Shown here piece by piece: positions 36,125 through 44,736 of a DNA stretch of 64,000 nucleotides (the stretch's first letter is position 1; every line of letters begins with the position of its first letter). The notes below the pieces were generated by a model that did no database searches, had not been told where the DNA came from, and saw only the letters and a list, made by a program, of their open reading frames with translations. Source of the stretch: Bacillota bacterium (GTDB taxonomy: Bacteria; Bacillota; Clostridia; Acetivibrionales; DTU013); assembly GCA_023435925.1 (NCBI GenBank), contig JAEZLF010000135.1, forward strand, positions 12,979-76,978. The letters are read 5' to 3'. The translations under genes and the position numbers were made by a program.

Positions 36125-38536
36125 ATGATGATTGACTTATCTAAAATAAATGTACTGTTGCCTATACATGCAAGCGATTTTGAAAAGCGAGTCACTGAGA
36201 TGTTTGTGGAAGAGGTCCTGCTGCGTGCTGATGTGAAGCTACCCGTTACAACGGCATCTGTGCTGCCGGTAAACGGAAGCTATATCCTATTCAGTACGTT
36301 TCATACATTAGACAGACAGTATCCCGGGTGGTCTATCAATCTTTCCGGCTTGCCACACCCGGGTGACGAGGGTTTCTGCGTTTATTTATCCCATAATGCC
36401 GGCACACAAATAATCATTGCCGGTGCAGACGAACGAGGTTGTTTGTACGGAATGGCGCGTGTCTTGAGAAAACTCACCTTAAAAAATGGCAGAGTGGAGC
36501 TCCCGGATGATTTTTCATGTATCTCCGTCACGCCATCATTTCCCCTTCGCGGGCATCAGCTGGCTTACCGTGATAAGAACAATACTTTACCGGCATGGGA
36601 CGTGGAGGATTTTGACCGATATATCAGGGATTTAGCGCTGTTCGGTTCAAACGCCATAGAGCTCTTGCCGCCCCGCACCGATGATAACTTATTTTCACAG
36701 CATTTTAAACGAGACCCCTTTGAGATGATGATTAAACTTGCGCATATCATCCATTCCTACGGCATGGATGTATGGCTATGGTATCCGAATGTTGGAGATG
36801 ATTATTCCGACCCGGTCAAATATCAGGAGGAACTGGATGAGCGAGAAAAAATATTTTCTGCGATCCCTTACCTCAATGGTGTACTTGTACCTGCCGGTGA
36901 CCCGGGAGAATTGAACCCCGTAGATTTTTTCAAGGTTACGGGTGACAGCATGAAAATCCTTCACAAGTATCATCCGGATGCCAGGGTATGGGTAGCGCCC
37001 GTATGTTTTGAACCGGAAGAGGATAAATGGCATCAGGAATTCTATGGGGAATTGGATAAACAGCCGGACTGGTTATATGGTGTCAGTCTGGCACCATGGA
37101 TACCCGAAACACTGCAAGAGCTTTATGATCGCATTCCTCAACTGTATAAGGGACGTATCCGCAATTATCCTGATATTACACACAGCTCAAGCAGTATGTT
37201 TGAAATGCCTGATTGGGACTATCCCCTGGCGGCTACTCTTGGTCGCGAGGGATACAATGCGCGTCCGAATGCAATGAAGCAGATACATAATTTATATGAA
37301 CCCTACACGATCGGATCTATCACTTATAGCGAAGGTTTGAACGATGATGTCAATAAAATGATTTGGGGAGATCAGGATTTTTGCTTTGGCATGGATGTTC
37401 GTGAGACCCTGGAGGATTACGTAAGACTGTTTATCGATCCGGATATTGTAAAAGAGCTTTCAGGTCTTCTGCTTGCATTAGAGGATAACTGGAAGGGGGA
37501 AATTACGAATAATGCAAATATTGATCAGGTATACGAACGTTTTATTGAGTTAGAGAAAAAGGTATGCCAGTCAACACGTGACAATTATCGGTTTAAAATG
37601 GCACTGCTGAGAGCAGTCAGTGATTATCAGACAAAAGTACGCTTTATTTATGACACGGAAATGGAAAGACTTGCCATAGATGAACTTGGAAGGGCTGCGG
37701 AAGTTGGTGCGGACTGTGCGGTTTATAAGGCAAAGAGGATACTGCTTAATACATTTGAGGAACCGATTCGGGAGGACCTGCGCCATAAAATGCAAAAATT
37801 GGCGGATGAGCTTTTCGAAACTCCGAATTGCCATATACAGCTCACCACGGCCAGGCACGGAGGTCAGTCATGGAGACGTGGAGCTTATCTGGACTCGCTT
37901 GATTTTCCGCTCAATGATTATCAATGGTATACACAGCATTTCAAACGGATTCTGAAGCTTGAAAATGAACAGGAGAAGTTATCCTATATCAATTGGCTGT
38001 TGAAACGTAATGACCCGGGGGAAGGCGGCTTCTATGCTTGTCTTGGTGATCTGGACAGTTTCCGGCAGCATGTTATAAGAGACTATACATGGGAGCAGGA
38101 TCCATCATTTTTGCGAACGCCTGTCGTGTGCATATGGCCTGGTGTGATCGGAAGGCACTTTCATCGCATGCGGGGCTGGTATGATGAATACCCGATGGCT
38201 GTATCGTGGCTCAAATGTGCCCGCGTATTGTATGGAACACCACTGAAGGTAAGGTTTGAGGGATTAGCTCCGGGTGCCTGTTACCGTGTTCGTGTAACAT
38301 ATCCTCTATTTTCGGTACCGAACGAGTTTGAACGTCTTTATTTTAATATGTATGCAGGAGATTCTCTGATTCACGAATACATAGACCGGGATAAGGAGAA
38401 TAAAAACAATCCGATATTTGAGTTTGACCTTCCGCAAGAGAGCTATCAGGACGGTAATCTTCTGTTAACATGGCGCGCGCATAAGGTTTTGCTTCCGCTT
38501 AACGTGAGTGAGATTTTAATTTATAAGCTGCCGTAA
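36125..38536 (+). CDS. Probable glycoside hydrolase with GH20/GH67-like N-terminal domain, family not assigned
   Basis: An 803-residue protein without signal peptide. Residues about 1-130 look like the alpha/beta domain preceding the barrel in GH20/GH67-type enzymes (IIIAGADERGCLYGMARVLRKL). A TIM-barrel-like part follows (DFDRYIRDLALFGSNAIELL, MDVWLWYPN, ARVWVAPVCFEP, ITYSEGLNDDVNK). A helical and beta C-terminal region ends it. SEG in ITYSEGLND is a candidate acid/base glutamate. I cannot place it in a numbered GH family. It lies 52 bp after the lyase and 51 bp before dhaK, so it is in the same operon. Confidence 0.6.
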   Translation: MMIDLSKINVLLPIHASDFEKRVTEMFVEEVLLRADVKLPVTTASVLPVNGSYILFSTFHTLDRQYPGWSINLSGLPHPGDEGFCVYLSHNAGTQIIIAGADERGCLYGMARVLRKLTLKNGRVELPDDFSCISVTPSFPLRGHQLAYRDKNNTLPAWDVEDFDRYIRDLALFGSNAIELLPPRTDDNLFSQHFKRDPFEMMIKLAHIIHSYGMDVWLWYPNVGDDYSDPVKYQEELDEREKIFSAIPYLNGVLVPAGDPGELNPVDFFKVTGDSMKILHKYHPDARVWVAPVCFEPEEDKWHQEFYGELDKQPDWLYGVSLAPWIPETLQELYDRIPQLYKGRIRNYPDITHSSSSMFEMPDWDYPLAATLGREGYNARPNAMKQIHNLYEPYTIGSITYSEGLNDDVNKMIWGDQDFCFGMDVRETLEDYVRLFIDPDIVKELSGLLLALEDNWKGEITNNANIDQVYERFIELEKKVCQSTRDNYRFKMALLRAVSDYQTKVRFIYDTEMERLAIDELGRAAEVGADCAVYKAKRILLNTFEEPIREDLRHKMQKLADELFETPNCHIQLTTARHGGQSWRRGAYLDSLDFPLNDYQWYTQHFKRILKLENEQEKLSYINWLLKRNDPGEGGFYACLGDLDSFRQHVIRDYTWEQDPSFLRTPVVCIWPGVIGRHFHRMRGWYDEYPMAVSWLKCARVLYGTPLKVRFEGLAPGACYRVRVTYPLFSVPNEFERLYFNMYAGDSLIHEYIDRDKENKNNPIFEFDLPQESYQDGNLLLTWRAHKVLLPLNVSEILIYKLP

Positions 38537-38587
38537 CAGCAGAAAATCGTACTGTATAAAGCATACTATTGAAAATAGGAGGTAACG

Positions 38588-39595
38588 ATGCAAAGAATAA
38601 TTAACGACCCGGACATGGTAGTAGAGGATATGCTAAAAGGGTTTCTGAAGAGCCGTAACGATATTGTCAGCATTTCGGAAAACGGCCGTGTTGTTAAAAG
38701 AAGGAATGCACCCATAACCGGAAAGGTCGGAATTGTAACCGGAGGCGGCTCCGGACATAAGCCCGCGTTTATTGGTTATATCGGAGAAAACCTGGTCGAT
38801 GCCGTTGCTGTTGGTGAGATTTTTTCATCTCCAACTGCCAAAGCTTTTTATGAAGCCTTCCGGGCAGCGGACGGCGGCAAGGGCGTTGCTTGCCTGTATG
38901 GAAATTATGCAGGAGACAACATGAATGTAAAGATGGCGATGAAACGTGCAGCTAATGATGGGATAGAAGTGAAATGCGTTATTGCAAACGATGATGTTGC
39001 CTCTGCACCTAAAGATGAACGAGAAAAGCGCCGCGGCGTTGCGGGCGAAATTATGATGTGGAAGATCGGCGGAGCTAAAGCTTCTATGGGTGGAAGCCTG
39101 GATGAGGTTATCAGAGTATCCCAAAAAGCGATTGATAATTGCCGGAGCATGGGTATAGGACTCTCGCCATGTACTATACCCGCAGTTGGCAAACCCCACT
39201 TTTCAATTGAACAGGGGACGATGGAGGTTGGTATTGGACACCATGGCGAACCTGGTATTCAAGTGCTTCCGATCGGGACTGCAGCAGAGATAGCTAAAAT
39301 AATGACAGATACCATTATACCGGATTATCCGCTGGCGGGAGGAGAAGAGGTAGCGGTCATTGTATCCGGTCTTGGCGCTACCTCGCTCATGGAGTTATTC
39401 ATTTTATATCAGGAAATAGATGAAATTCTGGCGCAGAAAGATATCCGGATCTATCGGAATTATGTTGGCAATTATTTTACTTCATTGGATATGATGGGTG
39501 TAACACTTACACTGATGAAACTTGACGATGAGCTAAAAACACTTCTGGATACTGAATGTGAAAGCATGGGAATTACACAGATAAAAAGGCGGTGA
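38588..39595 (+). CDS. DhaK-type ketose kinase, substrate-binding subunit
   Basis: A 335-residue protein with GGGSGHKPAFIGY (52-64) and the histidine that binds the ketose carbonyl covalently (GIGHHGEPG, His219). DhaK binds dihydroxyacetone or longer ketoses through a hemiaminal. The nucleotide-binding partner DhaL follows after 4 bp. No DhaM phosphotransfer subunit is nearby. Related DhaK-type kinases phosphorylate erythrulose in tetritol pathways, which fits the RpiB-type isomerase downstream. Confidence 0.9.
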   Translation: MQRIINDPDMVVEDMLKGFLKSRNDIVSISENGRVVKRRNAPITGKVGIVTGGGSGHKPAFIGYIGENLVDAVAVGEIFSSPTAKAFYEAFRAADGGKGVACLYGNYAGDNMNVKMAMKRAANDGIEVKCVIANDDVASAPKDEREKRRGVAGEIMMWKIGGAKASMGGSLDEVIRVSQKAIDNCRSMGIGLSPCTIPAVGKPHFSIEQGTMEVGIGHHGEPGIQVLPIGTAAEIAKIMTDTIIPDYPLAGGEEVAVIVSGLGATSLMELFILYQEIDEILAQKDIRIYRNYVGNYFTSLDMMGVTLTLMKLDDELKTLLDTECESMGITQIKRR

Positions 39596-39599
39596 AACC

Positions 39600-40235
39600 A
39601 TGGTAATACCGGCTAATAAAGGAAAACGTGTGGTACAAGCATTGATTCGTGCCATCGTCACCAATCGTGATTATCTAAGTCAGGTAGATGGGCTGATTGG
39701 CGATGGAGATCATGGCGTTAATATGAGTAAGGGCTTTGAGATGGCAGGAAAAAGACTCACAGAGGACAGCTTTGAAAAAGCTTTCGAAACACTGGGTTTG
39801 ACTCTGCTGGATGATATCGGGGGGTCAATGGGGCCGTTATATGGGAGTTTATTCTTAGGTATGTCAGGTGTTGACACGATGGATGGTGTTAGCAAAGAGA
39901 CTTTTGGCGAGATGCTCCTTGCTGCCCAAAGAGAAGTTGAAGCAATCAGTCCTGCTCGGCCAGGGGATAAAACCCTTATGGATGTGCTGGTACCTGCTGT
40001 GAAAGCGTACCGGGAAGCAATTAGCGTGGGAAAAGACTTTAGTGATTGTTTACGCCTCATGAAACAGGCTGCAGAGACAGGAAGGGATTCAACACGTGAT
40101 ATGGTTGCGAAGATCGGAAGAGCCAGCCGTCTGGGCGAGAGATCACGTGGAGTACTGGATGCCGGCGCGGCCTCCTGTTGTATTGTGCTTACTGTAATTG
40201 CAGGTGAATTAAACCAAATATTAATGGAGGGTTGA
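39600..40235 (+). CDS. DhaL-type kinase, nucleotide-binding subunit
   Basis: A 211-residue all-helical domain with GDGDHGVNMSKGF (metal-ADP-binding aspartates) and DDIGGSMGPLYGSLF. Length is normal for DhaL. It is translationally close to dhaK and overlaps the isomerase gene by 4 bp. Without DhaM, the nucleotide may be exchanged as in ATP-dependent ketose kinases, or a DhaM is encoded elsewhere. Confidence 0.9.
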   Translation: MVIPANKGKRVVQALIRAIVTNRDYLSQVDGLIGDGDHGVNMSKGFEMAGKRLTEDSFEKAFETLGLTLLDDIGGSMGPLYGSLFLGMSGVDTMDGVSKETFGEMLLAAQREVEAISPARPGDKTLMDVLVPAVKAYREAISVGKDFSDCLRLMKQAAETGRDSTRDMVAKIGRASRLGERSRGVLDAGAASCCIVLTVIAGELNQILMEG

Positions 40236-41647
40236 AAATGATAAGAAGACCTAAAATCGGTGTTTTGGGATTTTCGGACGGTGATCCTGAAGTACATGAA
40301 CAATTAAAAGATATTGTACAAAAGCAAATGGATGCGATTGTACAAGCATTGAAAGATAGTGGTCAGGTGGATATCGTTACCGGAAGAACATTGGTATGTT
40401 CGGCAGAAACAGCGAAATCCCAAGCGCAGTACCTTGCCAGCCAGAATGTAGATGGAACAATCTTTTCTTATGGTGTGTTTGCATTCCCGAATTTTTCTGC
40501 GATTGCGGCACAGTTTGGAAAAGGGCCGTTTTTGTTAGCTGCAAATCTGAACCAGGAGTGGCCGGGTATGGTATCAATGCTAGCAGCCGGAGGGGCGCTG
40601 CATCATCTGGGAATTGAACATTTTCGTGCCAGCGGCGATATAAATGAACCGGATGTATTAAATGAATATTTGAAATTTTCGCGCTGTGCAATGGTCGCGA
40701 GCGGCTTACAAGGGCAAAAATATGGTCTGATCGGCGGCCGCAGCCTTGGTATGTATAGCGCTGTTGTCAGTATGCAGGACTGGCAGAAAAAGTTTGGAAT
40801 CGATGTTGATCATCTCGACCAGAGCGAGATATTGCGTATTGCTGCCGACATCTCTGAGGAGCAAGTCGAAAAGGCATACCAGTGGCTGCTGGACAATGTT
40901 GGAGATATCCGATTTGATGGAGACCGTCTGAAGCCGGAAAGCTTAAAGAAACAGATCCGTCATTACGAGGCGACGAAACGAATTATTGCACAGCATAACT
41001 ATGATTTCATCGGTGTAAAATGTCACTATGAAATGAGCCGCCATCATTGCACACAATGCTTGTCGGCAGCTTTTTGCAATGACCCTTACGATTGGGATGG
41101 ACCCAAAGAACCTGTTGTTATGGCATGTGAAGCCGATTCGGACGCAGCGCTTACAATGCAGATATTAAAGATGCTATCCGGGGGGCCGGTAGTATTTATG
41201 GATGTCCGTCATTACGACAAGGAGTACAATGTCATGGTATTTTGTAATTGCGGTTCTCAGTCTACATGGTATGCAGGCTGCTCGGATGATCCGAAGGAAA
41301 ATCTGAAAAATGTAACATTGTATCCTTGCCTCGAAATTTATGCAGGCGGCGGTGCACATGTTAACTTAATGACACGGCCTGGAAAAGCAACCATAGCGCG
41401 CTTAAATCGTACAGAAGGCAAATATCGAATGACCATTATACCCGCTGAATTTGTTGAGCTTCCGCGGGAGAAAATGGCGGAAACTACAGAGGAATGGCCA
41501 CACGTATTTGCAAAGCTGCCGTTTGATCACAAGGTATTTCTGGATAAATTTGATGCCAACCATTGTCATGCTATATATGGCGATTGGGGCAAAGACATTG
41601 AGATGATTTGTAAAATGCTGGACATAGAAGTTGAATGGCTTTCATAA
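40232..41647 (+). CDS. L-fucose/L-arabinose isomerase-fold protein
   Basis: A 471-residue protein whose C-terminal half has the FucI/AraA pattern: ACEADSDAALTMQIL and FMDVRHYDKE carry acidic residues suited to the metal site, and HVNLMTRPG and ATIARL follow. It is only distantly like the true FucI at 44737 and is shorter. The probable role is aldose-to-ketose isomerisation that feeds the adjacent DhaKL kinase. Start ATG 40238 (behind GGAGGG) or upstream at 40232; both are in frame. Substrate unknown. Confidence 0.75.
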   Translation: MKMIRRPKIGVLGFSDGDPEVHEQLKDIVQKQMDAIVQALKDSGQVDIVTGRTLVCSAETAKSQAQYLASQNVDGTIFSYGVFAFPNFSAIAAQFGKGPFLLAANLNQEWPGMVSMLAAGGALHHLGIEHFRASGDINEPDVLNEYLKFSRCAMVASGLQGQKYGLIGGRSLGMYSAVVSMQDWQKKFGIDVDHLDQSEILRIAADISEEQVEKAYQWLLDNVGDIRFDGDRLKPESLKKQIRHYEATKRIIAQHNYDFIGVKCHYEMSRHHCTQCLSAAFCNDPYDWDGPKEPVVMACEADSDAALTMQILKMLSGGPVVFMDVRHYDKEYNVMVFCNCGSQSTWYAGCSDDPKENLKNVTLYPCLEIYAGGGAHVNLMTRPGKATIARLNRTEGKYRMTIIPAEFVELPREKMAETTEEWPHVFAKLPFDHKVFLDKFDANHCHAIYGDWGKDIEMICKMLDIEVEWLS

Positions 41648-41685
41648 AATGATTTGTTTGCCCTAAATTGACATAAGGAGGTAGA

Positions 41686-42159
41686 GTGCCTGTGAAAATC
41701 GTGATTGGCTGTGATGAGGCTGCAATCGATCTGAAGGAGTCTATTTATACGCATCTTAAAAACAAAGGGATTGAGGTCTTTGATATTGGCGTTTATGACA
41801 AAACTCCGACATTATATCCGGATATTGCGGTAAAGGCTGCTCAAGCGATTATGCAGGATGGCTTTGAACGTGGAATCCTTTTATGTGGGACAGGGATTGG
41901 TATGGCGATCTCTGCCAACAAAGTCCCGGGTATCCGGGCAGCAGTTTGTCATGATTCATATTCTGCAGAGCGTGCACGGCGAAGCAACAATGCACAGATT
42001 ATGTGTATGGGGGCTCGAATAATAGGGCTGGAGCTTGCGAAAAATCTTGTGGATATTTGGCTAAACTGTGAGTTTGACGGCGGGAGATCGGAGAAAAAGG
42101 TTAATAGGATCGGAGAATATGAGAAAATATTTTGCGAGTGTCAGAGGTGGGGCAGTTGA
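41686..42159 (+). CDS. RpiB/LacA/LacB-family sugar-phosphate isomerase
   Basis: A 157-residue enzyme with LCGTGIGMAISANKVPGIRAA (catalytic Cys and anion hole) and NNAQIMCMGARIIG. In the first loop the usual DHAG is replaced by DEAA (residues 10-13), so the common histidine is glutamate. AAGGAGG precedes GTG 41686 by 4 bp and GTG 41692 by 10 bp; family alignment slightly favours 41692. It is last in the cassette and probably isomerises the phosphorylated ketose made by DhaKL. Confidence 0.87.
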   Translation: MPVKIVIGCDEAAIDLKESIYTHLKNKGIEVFDIGVYDKTPTLYPDIAVKAAQAIMQDGFERGILLCGTGIGMAISANKVPGIRAAVCHDSYSAERARRSNNAQIMCMGARIIGLELAKNLVDIWLNCEFDGGRSEKKVNRIGEYEKIFCECQRWGS

Positions 42160-42304
42160 TATACTTCAGAGATTCATTATATTTCCTACCGTGATGCAAA
42201 AAAATATATGAGGGAACGAATTCATGATGCTATGTAACAATTTGTTGGTAATACTATAACTAATAGTACTAAGACAGATTGCTTCACATGGGAGGAACAG
42301 GATC

Positions 42305-43288
42305 ATGAATAAAAATGGAAATATACAAAGTGAAGTGAAAAAAATATGGCTTGCAGGAGGTTGTTTCTGGGGAGTTGAGGCATATTTTGCTCAAATACCG
42401 GGAGTTTTGAAAACCAATGTTGGCTATGCCAATGGGAAAACTGCAAATCCATCTTACCACGATATCAATCAAACAGGCCACGCTGAAACGGTGGAAGTAA
42501 GCTATAATCCACACAAGATAAGCCTTCAGACATTGCTGGAATACTATTTCCACATCATCGACCCAATCAGCATAAACAAACAGGGAAATGATACCGGAAC
42601 TCAATACAGAACCGGAATTTATTATGACGACACCGAGGATCTTGCCAGTATCAGAGCTGTAGTGGAAAAGATCCAGGGCAAATATCAGGAACCAGTTGCT
42701 ACAGAGATATTGCCGCTGGAAAATTATTATCCTGCTGAGGAGTATCATCAGGACTATCTGAGCAAAAATCCCGGAGGTTATTGTCATATCGATCTTTCAT
42801 CAAAACCGGAGCTTGTCGGGGAAATCCATTCCTTGACAGCTCCGGTTGTCTATAAAAAGCCTGATGACAAGCAGCTTAAAGAGTCACTTACACAGATTCA
42901 GTATAAAGTTACACAGCAAAATGGTACAGAGCCGCCTTTCAGCAATGAATTCTGGAATCACCATGCTCCGGGCATTTACGTCGATATAGTAACCGGAGAG
43001 CCGCTTTTTACATCGAAGGACAAATTTGATTCCGGTTGTGGCTGGCCAAGCTTCACCAGACCTGTCGACGAAGAAGCGATACTGGAGAATACCGATGAAA
43101 GCCATGGCATGATACGCACAGAGCTGCGAAGCCGTTTCGGCGATTCTCACCTTGGACATGTATTTGACGACGGACCAAAAGACAAGGGAGGGCTGCGGTT
43201 TTGTATCAACAGCGCGGCACTGAGATTTATTCCCCTTGATAAAATGGAGGAACAGGGATACGGCGATCTTATTAAGCTGATTTTGTAA
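42305..43288 (+). CDS. msrAB: Peptide-methionine sulfoxide reductase MsrA-MsrB fusion
   Basis: A 327-residue bifunctional repair enzyme. The MsrA half has [11 protein letters not shown] (catalytic Cys20). The MsrB half has [21 protein letters not shown] and [11 protein letters not shown] (catalytic Cys). It reduces S- and R-methionine sulfoxide with thioredoxin. No signal peptide, so cytoplasmic. Preceded by GGGAGG. It has no functional link to the sugar genes around it. Followed by a 347-bp gap holding hairpin element A2 and the regulatory region of the LacI gene. Confidence 0.95.
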   Translation: MNKNGNIQSEVKKIWLAGGCFWGVEAYFAQIPGVLKTNVGYANGKTANPSYHDINQTGHAETVEVSYNPHKISLQTLLEYYFHIIDPISINKQGNDTGTQYRTGIYYDDTEDLASIRAVVEKIQGKYQEPVATEILPLENYYPAEEYHQDYLSKNPGGYCHIDLSSKPELVGEIHSLTAPVVYKKPDDKQLKESLTQIQYKVTQQNGTEPPFSNEFWNHHAPGIYVDIVTGEPLFTSKDKFDSGCGWPSFTRPVDEEAILENTDESHGMIRTELRSRFGDSHLGHVFDDGPKDKGGLRFCINSAALRFIPLDKMEEQGYGDLIKLIL

Positions 43289-43388
43289 AGCTGATAAAGC
43301 TGCGCCGTGAATCGGATCAATAACTGCCGTTTCTCATGTCTGAAAGCGACCGGGGCATATCATTCAATTCGGACCTGGTATTCGAATT

Positions 43389-43513
43389 TATCTGTATCTT
43401 CCATCATCGCTGACCTCTACAGGTCAGCGATGATGGAAGACGAATTCATTAACTTCCTTGGTCGGGTGGAGTTCAGTATCCGCCTGAAACCCGGAGCGGA
43501 GCGAATTGACTAT
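43389..43513 (+). repeat. Dispersed two-hairpin element, copy A2
   Basis: Same length (125 bp) and plan as copy A1. Hairpin 1 is a perfect 20-bp stem (43397-43416 with 43421-43440) around CTAC. Hairpin 2 pairs TCGGGTGG with CCGCCTGA through two G-T pairs. Compared with A1, stem bases differ while pairing is mostly kept. Confidence 0.85.
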
Positions 43514-43604
43514 GCGGATTAAGGATTATAGATATAAATATTTATCTCAAAATAATGTATTTTAAAGAAGGATTCTTTTATACGCACGTAGAATATTACA
43601 TTAG

Positions 43605-43618
43605 TGCAATCGTGTGCA
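43605..43618. promoter_or_regulatory. Probable LacI operator, autoregulatory site
   Basis: TGCAATCGTGTGCA matches 12 of 14 bases of the palindrome core at 44667-44680 and lies 17 bp upstream of the LacI gene. It is probably bound by that regulator. Confidence 0.6.
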
Positions 43619-43635
43619 TTGAATAGGAGTGCAAA

Positions 43636-44628
43636 ATGTCCGTTACGATAAAAGATGTGGCAAAGGTAGCCGGAGTATCCCCATCAACCGTATCAAGAGT
43701 AGTAAACAATGATGGACGGATTAGTGACGAAACCAGGAATAAAGTCCTCAAGTGCATGAAGGAGCTGGGGTATCAGGTTAACAATATCGCCAGAAGCCTG
43801 AAAACCAATAAGACCATGACAGTGGGGTTTATATCTCCTGAGCTCTCGAATGATGTTTTTATGAGCATTGCAAAAGGTGCAGAAGACGAATTCCGTAAAC
43901 ATGGGTATAGCATGATTATATGTAATTCCAATGAATGTGTTGAAGATGAGAACGATCGTATCAGTCTGCTTTCTCAAAAATGTGTGGACGGAATGATTAT
44001 TATACCGGCCAGTTCTGAGGGAGAGCATTACAGTCAAATCAGTGCAGCAGGCTTGCCGGTAGTATTGGTTGACAGACTTGTGGAGCACTTTGAGGCGGAT
44101 GCGGTTCTTGTGGATAACATCAATGGAAGCTATTCTGCAGTGGAATACTTGATCAATAGCGGTCAAAGACGTATTGGATTTATTGGAGGCGATATCAGGC
44201 TAACTTCAGCCGGAGAGCGTTTTGAGGGGTACCGCAGAGCATTGTCGGATTACTGTATTCCTCTGGAAGAGGATATTGTCCGGTTTGGTGATTATCATAT
44301 AGACAGCGGTTACCGGATCATGGGCGAGCTTATGGAGATGGTAGATCCTCCTGATTATGTATTTATTTCAAATTACTATATGCATATAGGAGCAATGAAA
44401 TACTTGCTGGAACGTGGAGAACCGATAACGAAAAGGGCGTCCATTGCGGCGTTTGACGACTTGGAATTCTCGGGGATTCTGGGATTCAGCAGTGTCAGAG
44501 TTGCCCAGCCCATGCTGGAAATAGGCAGTAGAGCAGCGCAAATACTTTTGGCACGCATCCATGGTGAAAAGATGCCGTTTCCGCAGATCATAAGGCTGAA
44601 GACCAGCCTCAAGTCTGATTATAAATAA
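43636..44628 (+). CDS. LacI-family transcription regulator
   Basis: A 330-residue repressor. The N-terminal helix-turn-helix is VTIKDVAKVAGVSPSTVSRVVNNDGRI (hinge about 50-60). The periplasmic-binding-like sugar-sensing domain ends in the usual LKTSLKS. AGGAG lies ahead of the ATG. It is directly followed by L-fucose isomerase. Two matching palindromes, one before this gene and one in the fucI promoter, suggest it regulates itself and fucI with L-fucose or a derivative as inducer. Confidence 0.93.
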   Translation: MSVTIKDVAKVAGVSPSTVSRVVNNDGRISDETRNKVLKCMKELGYQVNNIARSLKTNKTMTVGFISPELSNDVFMSIAKGAEDEFRKHGYSMIICNSNECVEDENDRISLLSQKCVDGMIIIPASSEGEHYSQISAAGLPVVLVDRLVEHFEADAVLVDNINGSYSAVEYLINSGQRRIGFIGGDIRLTSAGERFEGYRRALSDYCIPLEEDIVRFGDYHIDSGYRIMGELMEMVDPPDYVFISNYYMHIGAMKYLLERGEPITKRASIAAFDDLEFSGILGFSSVRVAQPMLEIGSRAAQILLARIHGEKMPFPQIIRLKTSLKSDYK

Positions 44629-44662
44629 AAAAGCAGGATAGACTAAGCAAGGTAAGTCACTA

Positions 44663-44692
44663 TTGATGCAAACGTTTGCATCTTAGTATATA
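44663..44692 (+). promoter_or_regulatory. fucI promoter with embedded LacI operator
   Basis: TTGATG (44663-44668) and TATATA (44687-44692) frame an 18-bp spacer. The perfect 18-bp palindrome GATGCAAACGTTTGCATC (44665-44682) overlaps the -35 and spacer, a classic repression position. Confidence 0.8.
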
Positions 44693-44736
44693 AAACAATG
44701 GAGACTGCAATGTCTCAATGAGGGAGGGAATTTTTT

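Noticed and set aside
38588..40235. PTS-dependent dihydroxyacetone kinase operon (DhaKLM)
   Set aside because: No DhaM gene is present and the neighbours are sugar isomerases, so a simple dihydroxyacetone role is not supported.
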